The position numbers and the translations under genes are program-made. Below, piece by piece: positions 1-11,611 of a stretch of DNA of 64,000 nt; position 1 is the first letter of the stretch; every line of letters begins with the position of its first letter. The stretch spans positions 34,410,001 to 34,474,000 of the forward strand of contig NC_060060.1 of assembly GCF_020283565.1 (NCBI RefSeq), written 5' to 3'. The notes under the pieces are model-generated. The model did not search any database. It was not told the origin of the DNA and saw only the letters and a program-made list of their open reading frames with translations. Origin of the DNA: Trifolium pratense. Its lineage: Eukaryota > Streptophyta > Magnoliopsida > Fabales > Fabaceae.

Positions 1-2328
1 AACCTTAAGGTGTTAAGTTAATGGGTCACCTCTCTTATAAATCCAACATTCTTCCCACACATAGTCGATGTGGACTTAAACACTCACACTTGAAACTCAA
101 CAAAACGGTACCTACATATTATATAAGTGACTTTTTTTTTGAAAGAGAAATTTTTTGTCGAGTGTCTGGTCGATAGGGTGAAACTTTTATCATGAAAGTA
201 GTTTCTTGATAAAAACCTCGGCTTCCCTTGTTCCTTTTACGAATGAGGTATCCACTCTATTTTATGCTTGAACCGGTAGAGTTTGTTTGGGTGTCGTGTT
301 GGGTCTCGATAGGCCAGAGGGATTGGATGCCTTCTTGTTGTTTTATCCTACCTGTGGATGATCCTTGCATCTCTCTTCGATCATGATAGAGTTCTTTTTC
401 TCGTGGTGGTGTCTTCGAGGGGTTCTGGTTTGTTGGTGGTGTGCCTCTTTGTTTTCTTGTAGTTTTATTTTGTTTCTTGTCGTAGAGACATTGCATGTAA
501 TATGCAGAGAACATGATTCGAACATTAGTCCTGCATATTACATGCAGGAATCACCTTAAAATGTGAAATTTTATCCACTAAACTACTCAACCAAAAATAA
601 AATAACAAAGTTATGCTTCTTTTACCCATTTTTGTAAGTTGAAAAAAATAAAAGTTGATAAAAATTTATAAGAATAAAATATAATAAAATTTGATATTTT
701 ATAAAGGCTAGCGAGACAAAATAAATTTTTTCTTATCAACTCGTCGTATTAATATCTAACATTTTTAAATAGGATCAGATTTAATCTTTAACTTATTTAG
801 ATGGATTAATTTGTCCTGTGTAAAAATGTTCTTGTATTATTTTTTGTCATAAATAAATTGAATATAATATAAGAAAACTCCCTCATGTTCTCTTTCTGTC
901 AAGAAAAAGTAAGCCTCTTTAATCAAAACCATACAATATTTGAAGAATATATCAACGGTTGGAATAGGTACTTTCCCATCATGGGAAAATTAATTGAGGT
1001 TCCCACCATAACCTGCACCTTAAAACCACAAATTAAAGCGGATAAAAAGGCTACCTAACATTAATTTCAATAGAAATATATAGATTGGCCAATGAATTCA
1101 AATTGTGAGATATATCCTTTTGTTGTTAGATTAAGCACCGACAACCTTTTGACTTGGTTCCCTTCCTTTGTTATATAGCACAGCAGGCACTTATTAAAAA
1201 TGATGATATACTATATATGTTTTTGGAGCATTATCATATCATTTCTTGTAGCCACAACACACCGAGTGTCCACACAAAACAAAATCCTCTTGTTTTTCAT
1301 TATATTATATATGCATTTTAAATCCATTGGTGGGTGGCATATACACATACGTAACAGATAGATAGAGATAGAGCCATCGATCCTTGTTTTTCAAAAGTAG
1401 CAAAGACATATATACTTTCTCCGATTTTTAAATATATATATTCTTTTCTTTACATGGATGACCTGGAAATTTAAATAACTAACAGCAACCAAAAAAAGTA
1501 TGATATATATCTTTATAACTTCTACTCCAAAAAAATTCAATTCTACAAAACATTCCGACAAGAGAAGAGCTATTTTTTACGACGAAAGCAAAATAAGAAA
1601 TGCAAGAAGAGTAATGTTGCACACTCATTTAATATTGAAAAGGATAATGATACTTGTCACGAGTAAGGGGAAAACTAAAGGCAAGAATGATTTGCACAGT
1701 TGATTTTATACACACCCACCACATGATTTCTATAACACAAGGAGATAAAAGTTTGAAGCTCTTATAAGATTTCACGTTGCATATTCTCGTTTCTCGTCGC
1801 CCACTTCCTTCATATTATTTAGCGTAGTTCTCATCAATTTTAATCGCTTCGAATAAGAATTTTTTTTCCTTTCTTTTTCTTTAGATAAAATTTCTACTTG
1901 TCATGTTCTGGAATTCTTTGAAAAAGTAGTATGTTTCTTAAATCAATACTTTTTGTTCGACTTTATCATGTAACATTCTTAAATCTATATATGTAAAACC
2001 TAGCTATCTCAATTTTATCGTAGAATTTTAAAGCAAATTATCTAAATAATATTTCATTAATATACATATAAATAATATTAAAAAAGAAAATGGACAAAAA
2101 TGGATGAATGTTGATCTTGTTCTTCTCATCTATCATCTATGGTGGGAATGTGATGCATACACGTGTGAAGAATAAGTGTGGGGGGGGGGGGGGGCATAGG
2201 TGGATTCTCAAAATTTGTCATAATATAATCTCAAAATAATAATATAATAATAATATTGTAACGCAAGCAAGTTGTAAGTGGTGGTAGGCTAGGTAGCAAT
2301 TGGCACTATCTATCTCCAATTCTCCATC
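1..2328. other. Gene-free upstream region
   Basis: No coding region is supported here. The sequence is AT-rich, with short unrelated reading frames only. It contains a perfect 16-bp inverted repeat (492-507 and 531-546) and a run of G at about 2180-2194. The last few hundred bases are presumably the promoter of the transporter gene that starts at 2393. Confidence 0.6.
492..546. repeat. Perfect 16-bp inverted repeat, 23-nt loop
   Basis: The arms 492-507 (TGCATGTAATATGCAG) and 531-546 (its exact reverse complement) can form a stem around a 23-nt loop. The right arm lies inside a further palindrome, CCTGCATATTACATGCAGG. No gene or known terminator is associated, so it may be the remnant of a mobile element end. 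Confidence 0.7.
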
Positions 2329-2335
2329 TATAAAT
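2329..2335 (+). promoter_or_regulatory. Likely TATA box of the NPF transporter gene
   Basis: TATAAAT lies 58-64 nt upstream of the ATG at 2393, in a short stretch without upstream ATGs. The spacing suits a transcription start near 2360 and a leader of about 30 nt. This is inferred from position and consensus only. Confidence 0.6.
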
Positions 2336-2392
2336 TGCGTACCAACTTCCCTCAAATTCAGCATTAATTAGCAAGAAGAGAGTAAGACAAGA

Positions 2393-4496
2393 ATGGATAA
2401 TAAAAATATTATTCCAATTCCAAAGGTAGAATCTTCAGATGATACTACTACTGTTGACTGGAGAGGCAGACCCTCCAATCCTAACAACCACGGTGGAACC
2501 AGAGCAGCTGCTTTTGTTCTTGGTATATACTATATGACATTTTTTTTATTTGAATCTTCTTCTTTTGTTATTATAGTATATGATTTGATGAATGACATTA
2601 ATAAATATTAATTATTCAGGGCTTCAAGCATTTGAAATAATGGCAATAGCTGCAGTTGGTAACAACCTCATAACTTATCTCATAAACGAGATGCACTTCT
2701 CTTTGCCTCACTCTGCAAACATAGTCACTAACTTTGTTGGAACTATCTTTCTCATCGCACTCCTTGGTGGCTATCTATCTGACTCTTTCCTTGGCACCTT
2801 CTCCACCATCCTCATCTTTGCCTTACTAGAACTTTCTGTACGTATTATATTATATATATATAATAATTGAACAAGCATTTATAATTAATAATACTAATAT
2901 GCATGCATATACATACAGGGCTTCGTATTGCTGTCTGCACAAGCTCATTTTCCTCAATTGAAGCCGCCGCCATGTAATCGAGAAGGAGGTGATCATCATC
3001 AAGATTATTGCATAGAAGCAAAGGGGTTGAAGGCCTTGATATTCTACATAGCAATATACATGGTTGCATTAGGAAGTGGTTGTGTTAAGCCCAACATGAT
3101 TTCTCATGGAGCCAACCAGTTCAATCAAGATCACCAATCAAAGAAGCTCTCAACTTACTTCAATGCAGCATATTTTGCATTCTCATTGGGTGAACTTATT
3201 GCTCTAACAATTCTTGTTTGGGTTCAAACTCATTCCGGGATGGATGCCGGCTTTGCTGTGTCTGCAGCTGCCATGGCCATGGGATTCATAAGCTTCATAT
3301 CTGGGACACTATATTATAGGAACAAGCCTCCACAACCAACAATCTTCCTCCCCATTGCTCAAGTATGTATGATATATATCAACCATTAACATTTCATATT
3401 TTTATATTATTTTTTCAAATATAATTAATATATATGAATTTTTGTCTAGCTTCTATAAAATTAATTATGATTACATATATATGATCAGGTTTTTGTAGCT
3501 GCAATATTGAAAAGAAAGAAGATTTGTCCATCTAGCCTACAAGGAAGTGAAAACATTAATAATGTTGGTAAACAACAACATAGCAATAAGTTGAGGTTCT
3601 TGGACAAGGCTTGTATCGAAGATCAGGCCGGGAACAACAGAAAGGAAAGCCCATGGAGATTGTGCAGTGTTGCACAAGTTGAACAAGCAAAGATATTAGT
3701 ATCAGTCATTCCAATTTTTGCATGCACTATCATTTTCAACACTATCTTGGCACAACTCCAAACATTCTCAGTCCAACAAGGAAGTGCCATGGACACACAT
3801 ATCACAAAATCATTTTCTATACCTCCAGCTTCGCTTCAATCCATTCCATACATTTTGCTCATTGTTGTAGTACCTCTCTATGACACTTTATTTGTCCCCT
3901 TTGCAAGAAAAATAACAGGTCATGAGTCAGGAATCTCACCTTTGCAGAGAATAGGAATTGGCCTCTTTCTGGCTACATTTTCAATGGTTTCAGCAGCTGT
4001 TATGGAGAAAAAGAGAAGAGATGCAGCTTTGAACCTCAACCAGACTTTGTCCATATTTTGGATTACACCACAATTCATAATATTTGGTTTGTCAGAGATG
4101 TTTACTGCAGTTGGACTCATTGAGTTCTTCTACAAACAGTCCTTGAAAGGGATGCAGACATTCTTCACTGCCATAACATATTGCTCCTACTCATTTGGCT
4201 TTTATCTCAGCTCACTATTGGTTTCATTGGTGAATAGAATCACTTCCTCAACTACTAATGGTGGTGGTTGGCTTCATGACAACAATCTCAACAAAGACAA
4301 ACTTGACCTTTTCTATTGGTTACTAGCTGCCCTCAGTTTCCTCAACTTTCTCAACTATCTCTATTGGTCCAGATGGTATTCTTATAATCCATCCCTTTCA
4401 ACCATATCACAGGAGGAGGAGGAGGGTGATCAGGCTCATGCCACCGAATCTAAACACTACTATGCAGTATCTGCAGACAATATTATTATTCCATAG
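2393..4496 (+). CDS. NPF4: NRT1/PTR family (NPF) transporter, NPF4 clade, NPF4.6/AIT1-like
   Basis: Exons 2393-2522, 2620-2837, 2919-3362 and 3489-4496, all with GT-AG borders, join to 1800 bp (599 aa), a normal NPF length. Seen in the protein: an N-terminal VDWRGRPSNP segment, GLQAFEIMAIAAVGNNL in the first membrane region, FVGTIFLIALLGGYLSDSFLG, GSGCVKPN, YFNAAYFAFSLGELIAL, FSVQQGSAMD, IPPASLQSIPY and YCSYSFGFYLSS. These follow the NPF4.5/NPF4.6 pattern closely. Members of this clade are proton-coupled plasma-membrane carriers; Arabidopsis NPF4.6 (NRT1.2/AIT1) moves nitrate and abscisic acid. The usual NPF ExxER motif of helix 1 is not present; the matching segment reads FEIMA. As I recall NPF4.6, it is the same there, so this is a clade trait rather than damage. 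A cytosolic loop between helices 6 and 7 falls in exon 4. The substrate cannot be told from sequence. The ATG lies just after a TATA box and short leader. Confidence 0.96.
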
Positions 4497-4810
4497 TTAT
4501 GATTAATTAGACCCTGCTGGCTTCTGCATATGTATATTAAGTAGTAATTACTTAATTAATTAGTCTTTTATTATAATTATAAAGCTCTGGCTGGCTGGCT
4601 ATAAAATGAAAAATTAATGCATATAATTAAGGTCTCTTTTGAAGGCAGACATATTCTAGTTCTTCTACAAAGAATTGTAACAACAAAATATCATAATTAA
4701 GGATATCTTACTTTTGAAGCTTGAAGCTTAGTCTACACTTTGATATTATCCTAGCTAATTAAATTACTTTCATAATAATTGACACATTTTTTTTCATTCT
4801 AGTTTTCAAT
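4497..4810. other. 3' flank of the transporter gene
   Basis: AT-rich sequence with no reading frame of note. It probably holds the 3' UTR of the NPF gene; several AATAAA-like stretches occur but none can be picked out. It ends at the 8-bp target duplication of the next element. Confidence 0.5.
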
Positions 4811-4818
4811 GTAGTAAG

Positions 4819-5557
4819 TAGGGGTGAGCATGAACCCGAGACCCGACTCGAAACCGATATAACCGACAACACATTGAAACATTCAGTCGAGTGCGGGTCG
4901 GGTCTCGGGTCAACAAATTGCGAAAAATCGGGCATGAACGGTTACATACGGGTGGGTGCGGATCTCTAAAATTCTATCTCTTCATAACCGAAACCGACCG
5001 AACAACCATTAGATGCAAATTAATTTTTTTCATTCTCTCCCTCTCAATCTCATATACTCTTCTCTTTGTTATTTTTATCCATCTTTGATATAAGATAAAA
5101 ATGTTATATTTTACAAAGCTTATAATTAATAATATGTTGATGAAGAATGTGGGAAAGATATTCTAATATATATTCTAGATCTATTTTAATTTCTACGTCT
5201 CTTCTACTTGGTATTTTATTGTCTTTAGATCTACATATTGAAAGAAAGTAACTGCATCTAACCCTCTTTGTTTTTTAATTTACTTCGTCTATCTTTTGTT
5301 GCATTGTGTACGAGGTATTAAACTATTCGAAAATTAAGAATTTTTTGATAATGGAGGAGTTTTAGATGTAAACAAAGTTTCGATCTAACCCGTAATAACC
5401 GACTCGTTCAACCCGCCACCAGTATGACCGAACCCGAACAAACCGAAGATATAGATGGTTGAAATTGGGTCCAAATTAAATAGTTGCGGTTTTTATCGAT
5501 TTAGTGATTTTCGACCCGAACACGACCGAAACTGACTGATGCTCAGTCCTAGGCCTA
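4819..5557. mobile_element. Non-autonomous hAT-like element, 739 bp
   Basis: GTAGTAAG occurs directly before (4811-4818) and directly after (5558-5565) this segment, an 8-bp target duplication typical of hAT transposons. The left end is TAGGGGTGAGCAT; the right end, read in reverse, is TAGGCCTAGGACTGAGCAT, an imperfect terminal inverted repeat with a 6-base insertion. Both arms (about 4830-4960 and 5385-5540) are crowded with ACCCGA/ACCGAA/CCGAACC motifs in both orientations, as expected for subterminal transposase-binding repeats. The middle is AT-rich and has no transposase frame. Confidence 0.8.
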
Positions 5558-5565
5558 GTAGTAAG

Positions 5566-7500
5566 TAGTATGAAACATGCATAGGACCTACCCACATATA
5601 TATATATAGTCAAGCAATTGTCCATGCAGGGAAAACTCTGAATATATAATAAAAAGATATAAGATACACAACAGTTGTTGTTAATTATAGGTATCCAATG
5701 AGGCGCTAGTTAAGATTCATTGCATTCTCTCCTTCTTCCCTCACACTCACAATCACACTCACACTATGGGGTGGAAATGGAATGGATCATTACTTACTTT
5801 TTCTTTCTTTCTCTATCCCCAAATTCAAAGCAAACATGTGTAAGTGTAAGTGACATAACAGTACTTTCGCACTTTTACTTTCAGAGGAGATCCAACTAAT
5901 ATGATGCGATGCTTGTGTTGTGCGTATGAAACATAATGAAAGCTCCGTCTAAAAAGTCAACAACAAATTTCTTTATGCATCATTAAGTTCACCTTTAATT
6001 AAAAAAATTATGCACTTAAAATTCACATTCATCCTGTGTTATGTAGTAGTCATTCATTCTCTCTCAAAAACAGGAGAATAAAAGAAACATGTTCTATTTG
6101 AACAATCATGCGCCTTTGTTTTGATGAGACATGTCTCAAACATGTTTTACTGTTGAAACCAGGCCCCCCTCCCTGCAAATTCACATCCTCCTAAGACAAT
6201 ATATTTGTGCATTAAAATGTTGGTTAAAAGATTTACATAACCCCCACTTACCCCAACCAAAACAGAAAAAAGCTAGTGGCATCGAACCCACTTTGCCCTT
6301 GGACCTATTATTGTTCTTACATCCACCATAGTCACCAATTTTTTATTCCGGCTCCCTCTTTGCTGTTTATCAATTTTTTTATTAGGTTTGACATTTGATA
6401 TGTAATCATGATAATGATAGAATGCTTTAAAGGGCACTTAGTGTAAGCAGATTTCCTTCTATATGGTCAAGATTATTATTATTATTATTATTTTTTTTGT
6501 TTTACAATGAGCTAGGATCGAACCCAGACCAAACCTAGTGGCTTTATTATCAAGATTATTTTAGTGTTTGTATAATCTAAACTATTCGACGTGAAATCAG
6601 CTGCCGGTATCAATTACAAGTGAAACCACAAGTTTTTTCCTACCGCACCAAATCCATATCTCACTTAAGTTTGTAGCTTCCAAGTTTCTATGCAAGTAAT
6701 CGTAAGCAATAGTGAACCCGTAGACTTCATCTACAAACCAGATTTAGCAACTATAATTAATTACGGGGCAAACAACCATTTTAGTCTCCGGAAATGTAAC
6801 TTGTTATTATACCGGTCCCTATATATGTATCAAATTGTAAATACATCTCTAGTGCCTATTTTGTTAATAACTTTATAGACTAAAATGACTAACTGATGAA
6901 CACATTTGAGGATCAAATTAACTATCTTAAAACAGGTCTGAAGACCAAAATGACAAATAACAGAGACACTTGTAGACCAAATTACAATTTCGATACATTC
7001 ACAAATGAATGTGACACTGAGATACACTTTCAGAGACTAAAATGGTTGTTTGTCCGTGATACTACAACAACATGGATGAAGTACAATAATACACTTTCAA
7101 AGTCTAAGGGTTGAGAGTTTTATGGGTGCGTTGGAAAAAACAATACAAACACTTTGGGTAGCTAGGAATCATTAGGAAGGAAAATGATTTAAAGCTTGCA
7201 ATAGTTAGTTCATGAATGAAATGTATTAAGTGAGGGATTGAGAGGAAATGAGAGAAATTGGAGATCGCTCTTATTGTATATTGTATGAGATATTTAGAGA
7301 AAGAGGTAGAAAATAGGGTCTATTCTTGGAGAACTCTTAAAACTATTTTCTTGTAACCTATGTTGTTAATCTCAGATAGCGGCGCGTAGTGCTGACCCCA
7401 AAAAATGCTATAGCAGGTATCAGGATGGCCGATATTGTGAAGACCGTAGTGACTTTGTGAACATAATTAGAAACATTGTATATGACCAAGTTGTTGACTT
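5566..7500. other. Intergenic sequence with no supported gene
   Basis: No coding region is supported. A (TTA)n tract sits at about 6475-6492. At 6790-7060 the wording resembles the degenerate AT-rich dispersed repeats common in plants ('rest of sequence between phrases like GGTCCCTA and CTAAAATGG'). From about 7358 to 7440 there is a short copy of the GGATAGCGG-type repeat also seen in two SART3 introns. Confidence 0.45.
7358..7440. repeat. Copy of a 'TTGTYAAT..GATAGCGG' dispersed repeat
   Basis: TTGTTAATCTCAGATAGCGG followed by an ACCCCAAAA block and a 'GCAGG..GGATGGC' block is shared, with changes, with 16757-16852 and 21206-21290. Such sequences look like ends of a plant hAT-type family; no target duplication is seen here. 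Confidence 0.5.
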
Positions 7501-7504
7501 ATAG

Positions 7505-8180
7505 GTTATGCTTGAAGCAACAACGCAACACATTCAAGATGGTAAAGACAAAATTCATTGTGGAGCAAATAATAAAGGTCAACAACATCATTGACGATTT
7601 GGTGAACATTGAAGTAAAACTTGATGATTAGGATAAAATTTTACTCTTGCTAATTTCGTTGTCTAAATCTCTTGAACACTTTAATGATCTACTCCATCGC
7701 AAAAAGGAAGACATTATACCTTGAGGTCCAAATAGAGATTCAGACCATGGTCCTAACTAAGCTAACAACTTGAATGACAATAATGACTTTGTGCAAGTTG
7801 CAATGGCCTTAGACGAAGATTATGGGTCAGACGAGGATTATGGGGATGCGATGCGAGTGCACCACTGATGTCAAGTTGGCAATTGAATGAAAGTTGGATT
7901 ATAAACTTTGGATCTCTTTTCACTTGTGTCTAAGGAAAAAATAGTGTGACTTTAAGACTAGTTGAAGATGAGGTTTCACCTTGGAGAAGGCAAAACTTAA
8001 AAAGTTCAAGGGTGTTTTTATATTTGATTTAACAATGTTTGACAATCGTGCACTTAAGCAAAAATTGTTATCAATAACCATGTTTGATCGATTAGGCTAT
8101 GAGACTAATATTGAACATGAGATAATGAAAATTTCGCACAATGCAAATATAATAGTTAAAGATATCAAATTATGTGATTT
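7505..8180 (+). pseudogene. Ty1/copia gag-protease remnant
   Basis: Broken pieces in the + strand read like a copia gag: a segment at 7583-7700 with a DDLVNIEVKLDD-like run, then ISLSKSLEHFNDLL (the UBN2/gag motif region), and at 7795-7850 a LDEDYGSDEDYGD acidic stretch. At about 7890-7990 a degraded 'W-I-x-x-x-G' is in the place of the protease motif. Several stops and frame changes show that it is dead. No LTRs were found. Confidence 0.6.
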
Positions 8181-8184
8181 ATAG

Positions 8185-9118
8185 AGAACGCTTGTAAGAA
8201 TATAAAGAGAAATTTGAAGAAAATACTGAAACTCTAGTTTTCCTCTATTCTAGGTTAATTTCAAAACATTTTATCTTATATGAGTAATATAATCGGCTTG
8301 CTGGTTTTTCCCTTCAATTAAGTCTTATATTTACCGTCAAATTTTTATATTTATATCATACAAATCAGCTTTTATGAAAAATGGTATGCCTCATCTTACA
8401 AAAATTGATTCCATGCAGTCAAATAGTGATTGCAGGTAAATCTCAACCACCAATTTTATTTGTCTTCTATTTGTTTGGTGAGCTTTGAATCTGGACCATC
8501 GAAATAGTGTGACTGCAGGATTTTTCTGATTGCAGGAAATCCAGGTCCATCATCTTAAATGCCAATATTTTGAGAATGAGTTAGGACTGGTAGAAAAAGC
8601 TAATGTGGTGAGTCTATTGATTATGGTCGCAAACCATTTACTCCACCGGAGACAAAATATAAGCAAAATTTACCTTTTTAGATTCATTACATAATTAATC
8701 TGATATTTATTATAATCGGCCCAATATATATTAATTATATAATGAACCTAAAAAGATAATTTTTGCTTATATTTTGTCACGGCAGATAAAGTACATTGAA
8801 TAAAAGATAAGACAATAAATTCACAAAGAGTGGTGACACCCACCTCACACGCTAGTTTTGTAAGGATATAAGTAAATTCCAATATAAAAATCAAATAACA
8901 ACTGAAATTATTTTTTATGTCAAATAGAGCCGTAACTCATTTTCAACAACTCACTTATAAGAACCAGGTGACTGGTATTTAAAAATAAATCTCTGGAAAA
9001 ATCAGATTAGTATGCAACAAATAAAGTGCCAAACTATAGAGACATATTACTCTTGTACTGTCCATTGATGTGAAAATGAGCTGCTAACTTCATAGTTGCA
9101 AATAATGTCGGGAAAACC
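8185..9118. other. Intergenic region between convergent genes' ends
   Basis: No gene is seen. It separates the decayed copia piece from the 3' end of the SART3-like gene. It contains an inverted-repeat element (8635-8797); the last part is likely the 3' UTR of the minus-strand gene. Confidence 0.5.
8635..8797. mobile_element. MITE-like inverted-repeat element
   Basis: GACAAAATATAAGCAAAA near 8651 is matched in reverse by TTTTGCTTATATTTTGTC near 8761-8778, and the inner parts (TTTTTAGATTCATTA.. and ..TAATGAACCTAAAAA) also pair. The whole unit can fold into a near-complete hairpin with ATTAAT at the centre. There is no coding capacity. Confidence 0.6.
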
Positions 9119-11534
9119 TTATCCAATGAACATCTTTCTGAATTCTTCATTAGATTTTGGCGTTTCACCACCCTCTTCTGCTTTTGGTTTATTTGCAGTA
9201 TAACCAAGTGGTCTGACATTTCTAGGCACGGCAAAAGTATTCTTCCCTTTAAATTGCATGTTGCCACTTCCTGGCTTTCTAGAAGAGAATTTCCCATCTT
9301 GTGCATCTCTCATGAAAGTATCATCGGTTTCTTTTGATACCAAACCTTTTTTATCAGAATGATTATTGGCATGTGCTGTAATTGAAATAACAAAGCAAGC
9401 AGTTAATTCTTAAATCAACCAGAAGAGGAGACGTAGGATTCGTAAAAAAATTGTCAGTGGATGGTGCCAAAAGAACAATGCCTGAGATTTACAAAAATAT
9501 CAAAGCTTCTTACTGTTAGTTTTAATCTATTTGGTTTTTCTTTACCGTATAATTTTAAATACTTCTATTGTTCAGTTTTACTGTGATCTTAGCTGAGTAG
9601 CTTGTAGTCTCATGGTTTCAAACAGCTGTTAATGTAGGCTCAGTTGCTGTTGTAAAAGAGTCAGCTACTCAAAAACCTGGGCGAGTAGTTAAAGGTCTGT
9701 TTCATGTAATGTTTTACAATTAGAACCAATCATTAAAGCGGTGCAGGTACAACGGTTCAGAAGTGGTTAAATCATAGTCAAACCAACCAATAACAATTAT
9801 ATACTTTTAATATTTAAGCACTAATTTAATAGTGTTTTAAACTATATTTTTTTAATTAACATAGTAAATTTTAAACATAGGCTCTGTTGGGTAAAATTAA
9901 GATATAAGCTAGCTAGTTGATAGCTGATAAGCTAGCTATAGCTGAAAAGTTAGCTTATAACTGAAAAGCTAGTTGATTGCAATTAATGTGTTTGATAAAT
10001 TTAGCTGGTGTAAATATAAAGCGACATAAAAATACATTATTTAATTAAAAAACATTTATAAATATATATATATATATATTTTTTTTACATTTGTAAAATT
10101 TTTACTTTTTAATTATTTCAACTTGTTAGTGATCCTAGTTCTGCATTTTTATTTTTTTTCTTTCTAAACATTAGTATCATTATGTCATGAAAAGTTAACT
10201 TCTTCCCATAGGCATGCCTACAAAGAATTCAAACCTCAAAATTAGGGTAGAAGCAATTGTGAACGAGACAATTTCAGGTCTTTCTCCCTAAATTCAAGCG
10301 ATCACAAGTTACCTGACAATTGGAATTACATATCTATATGGGCTTTGTCTAACATGCACAAGTGAGACAAGTGTTCCACCATGCACAAGCTTGTTTTTCC
10401 AATTGAATCAATATGTCACATCTCATTTGATTCAATGGTGAGACTAATTGATCAAATGGTGAAATCAAGTTTGTGCATGGTGAAAGACTTGTCTCACTTA
10501 TGCACCATAGACTTGGCCATCTATATAAGGTATTATGCATACATAAGGATCACTAGCAGGGACTATCAAATGTATATTCATATAGGTGCTTGTCTAAAGT
10601 AAATAAAAACATTCAGAGTTCACTTACCATGTTCTGCGTTTTTTGGATCAAGAGTTTCCTTGCCACCTCGCTTTGGGTCAGATCGAGCAATACTTAGCTT
10701 TTTCCCAAGTAAGGTATTCTTGTTCTTAGCTACTGCTGCAACAAGGTGCTCATCATCCAAAAAGTCCACATAAGCTAGTCCCTTCATTGGTATTAAGATA
10801 ACAATTATATACCATTCACTTGTCGTAATGTACGGTGACAAATTCCCACGGTTTACATGTATTTTGATTATTAAAAAAATAAAAGGAGCATAGTATATGT
10901 TAGTTCTCTCATACTATTTAAATATACTCCCACACCCACATTCAGCTAAGGCAGTGATTAACATTAAGATCTATACGTCAAAAATTCATGTATCATCAAT
11001 ATAAGAAAGTTCCGCGTCAGAATAAATGGACTATGTGAGGACAATAACCACAAATGTGAAAAATCTCGTGAACCAGGTGCCTTAAGAATTTCGATTAAGG
11101 TGTGTAAAGTGTGATTCCTCGCATAGCTCATGGAGGAAGGCCTTCTTTTACAATTTTGTTCCCCGACCAAATATGATTATATTATCAACAACAATGTAAA
11201 AAGGTAAGGAAAAATCCCTGTAATAGCATGGTTTGAAACTGAAAGCACCAAACCTACCCAAACCCCACCTCATGCACCCGACTAGATAAACTCGAGAAGG
11301 AGGTATTCTCTAAAATGAAGTCCGCTTTAAAATTTTAGTCAATATGCCAGTTTTACTTTCAAAATCAAAAGGCATAAAAAGGAAGTAAAATAAATAAGAT
11401 AAAGAACTATTAATTTAGTACCCTGGACTTCCCGGTGAACTTGTCATGTAGGATGCGGATGGCAACAATTCCACCAATATCACTGAAGAAATCACGAATA
11501 TGCTCATCGTTTGCCTGCAATAACACAACTCATT

Positions 11535-11611
<77 letters not shown>

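Noticed and set aside
365..559. 64-codon frame with a hydrophobic start
   Set aside because: No homology, overlapped by frames in other phases, and ending in the inverted repeat at 492-546.
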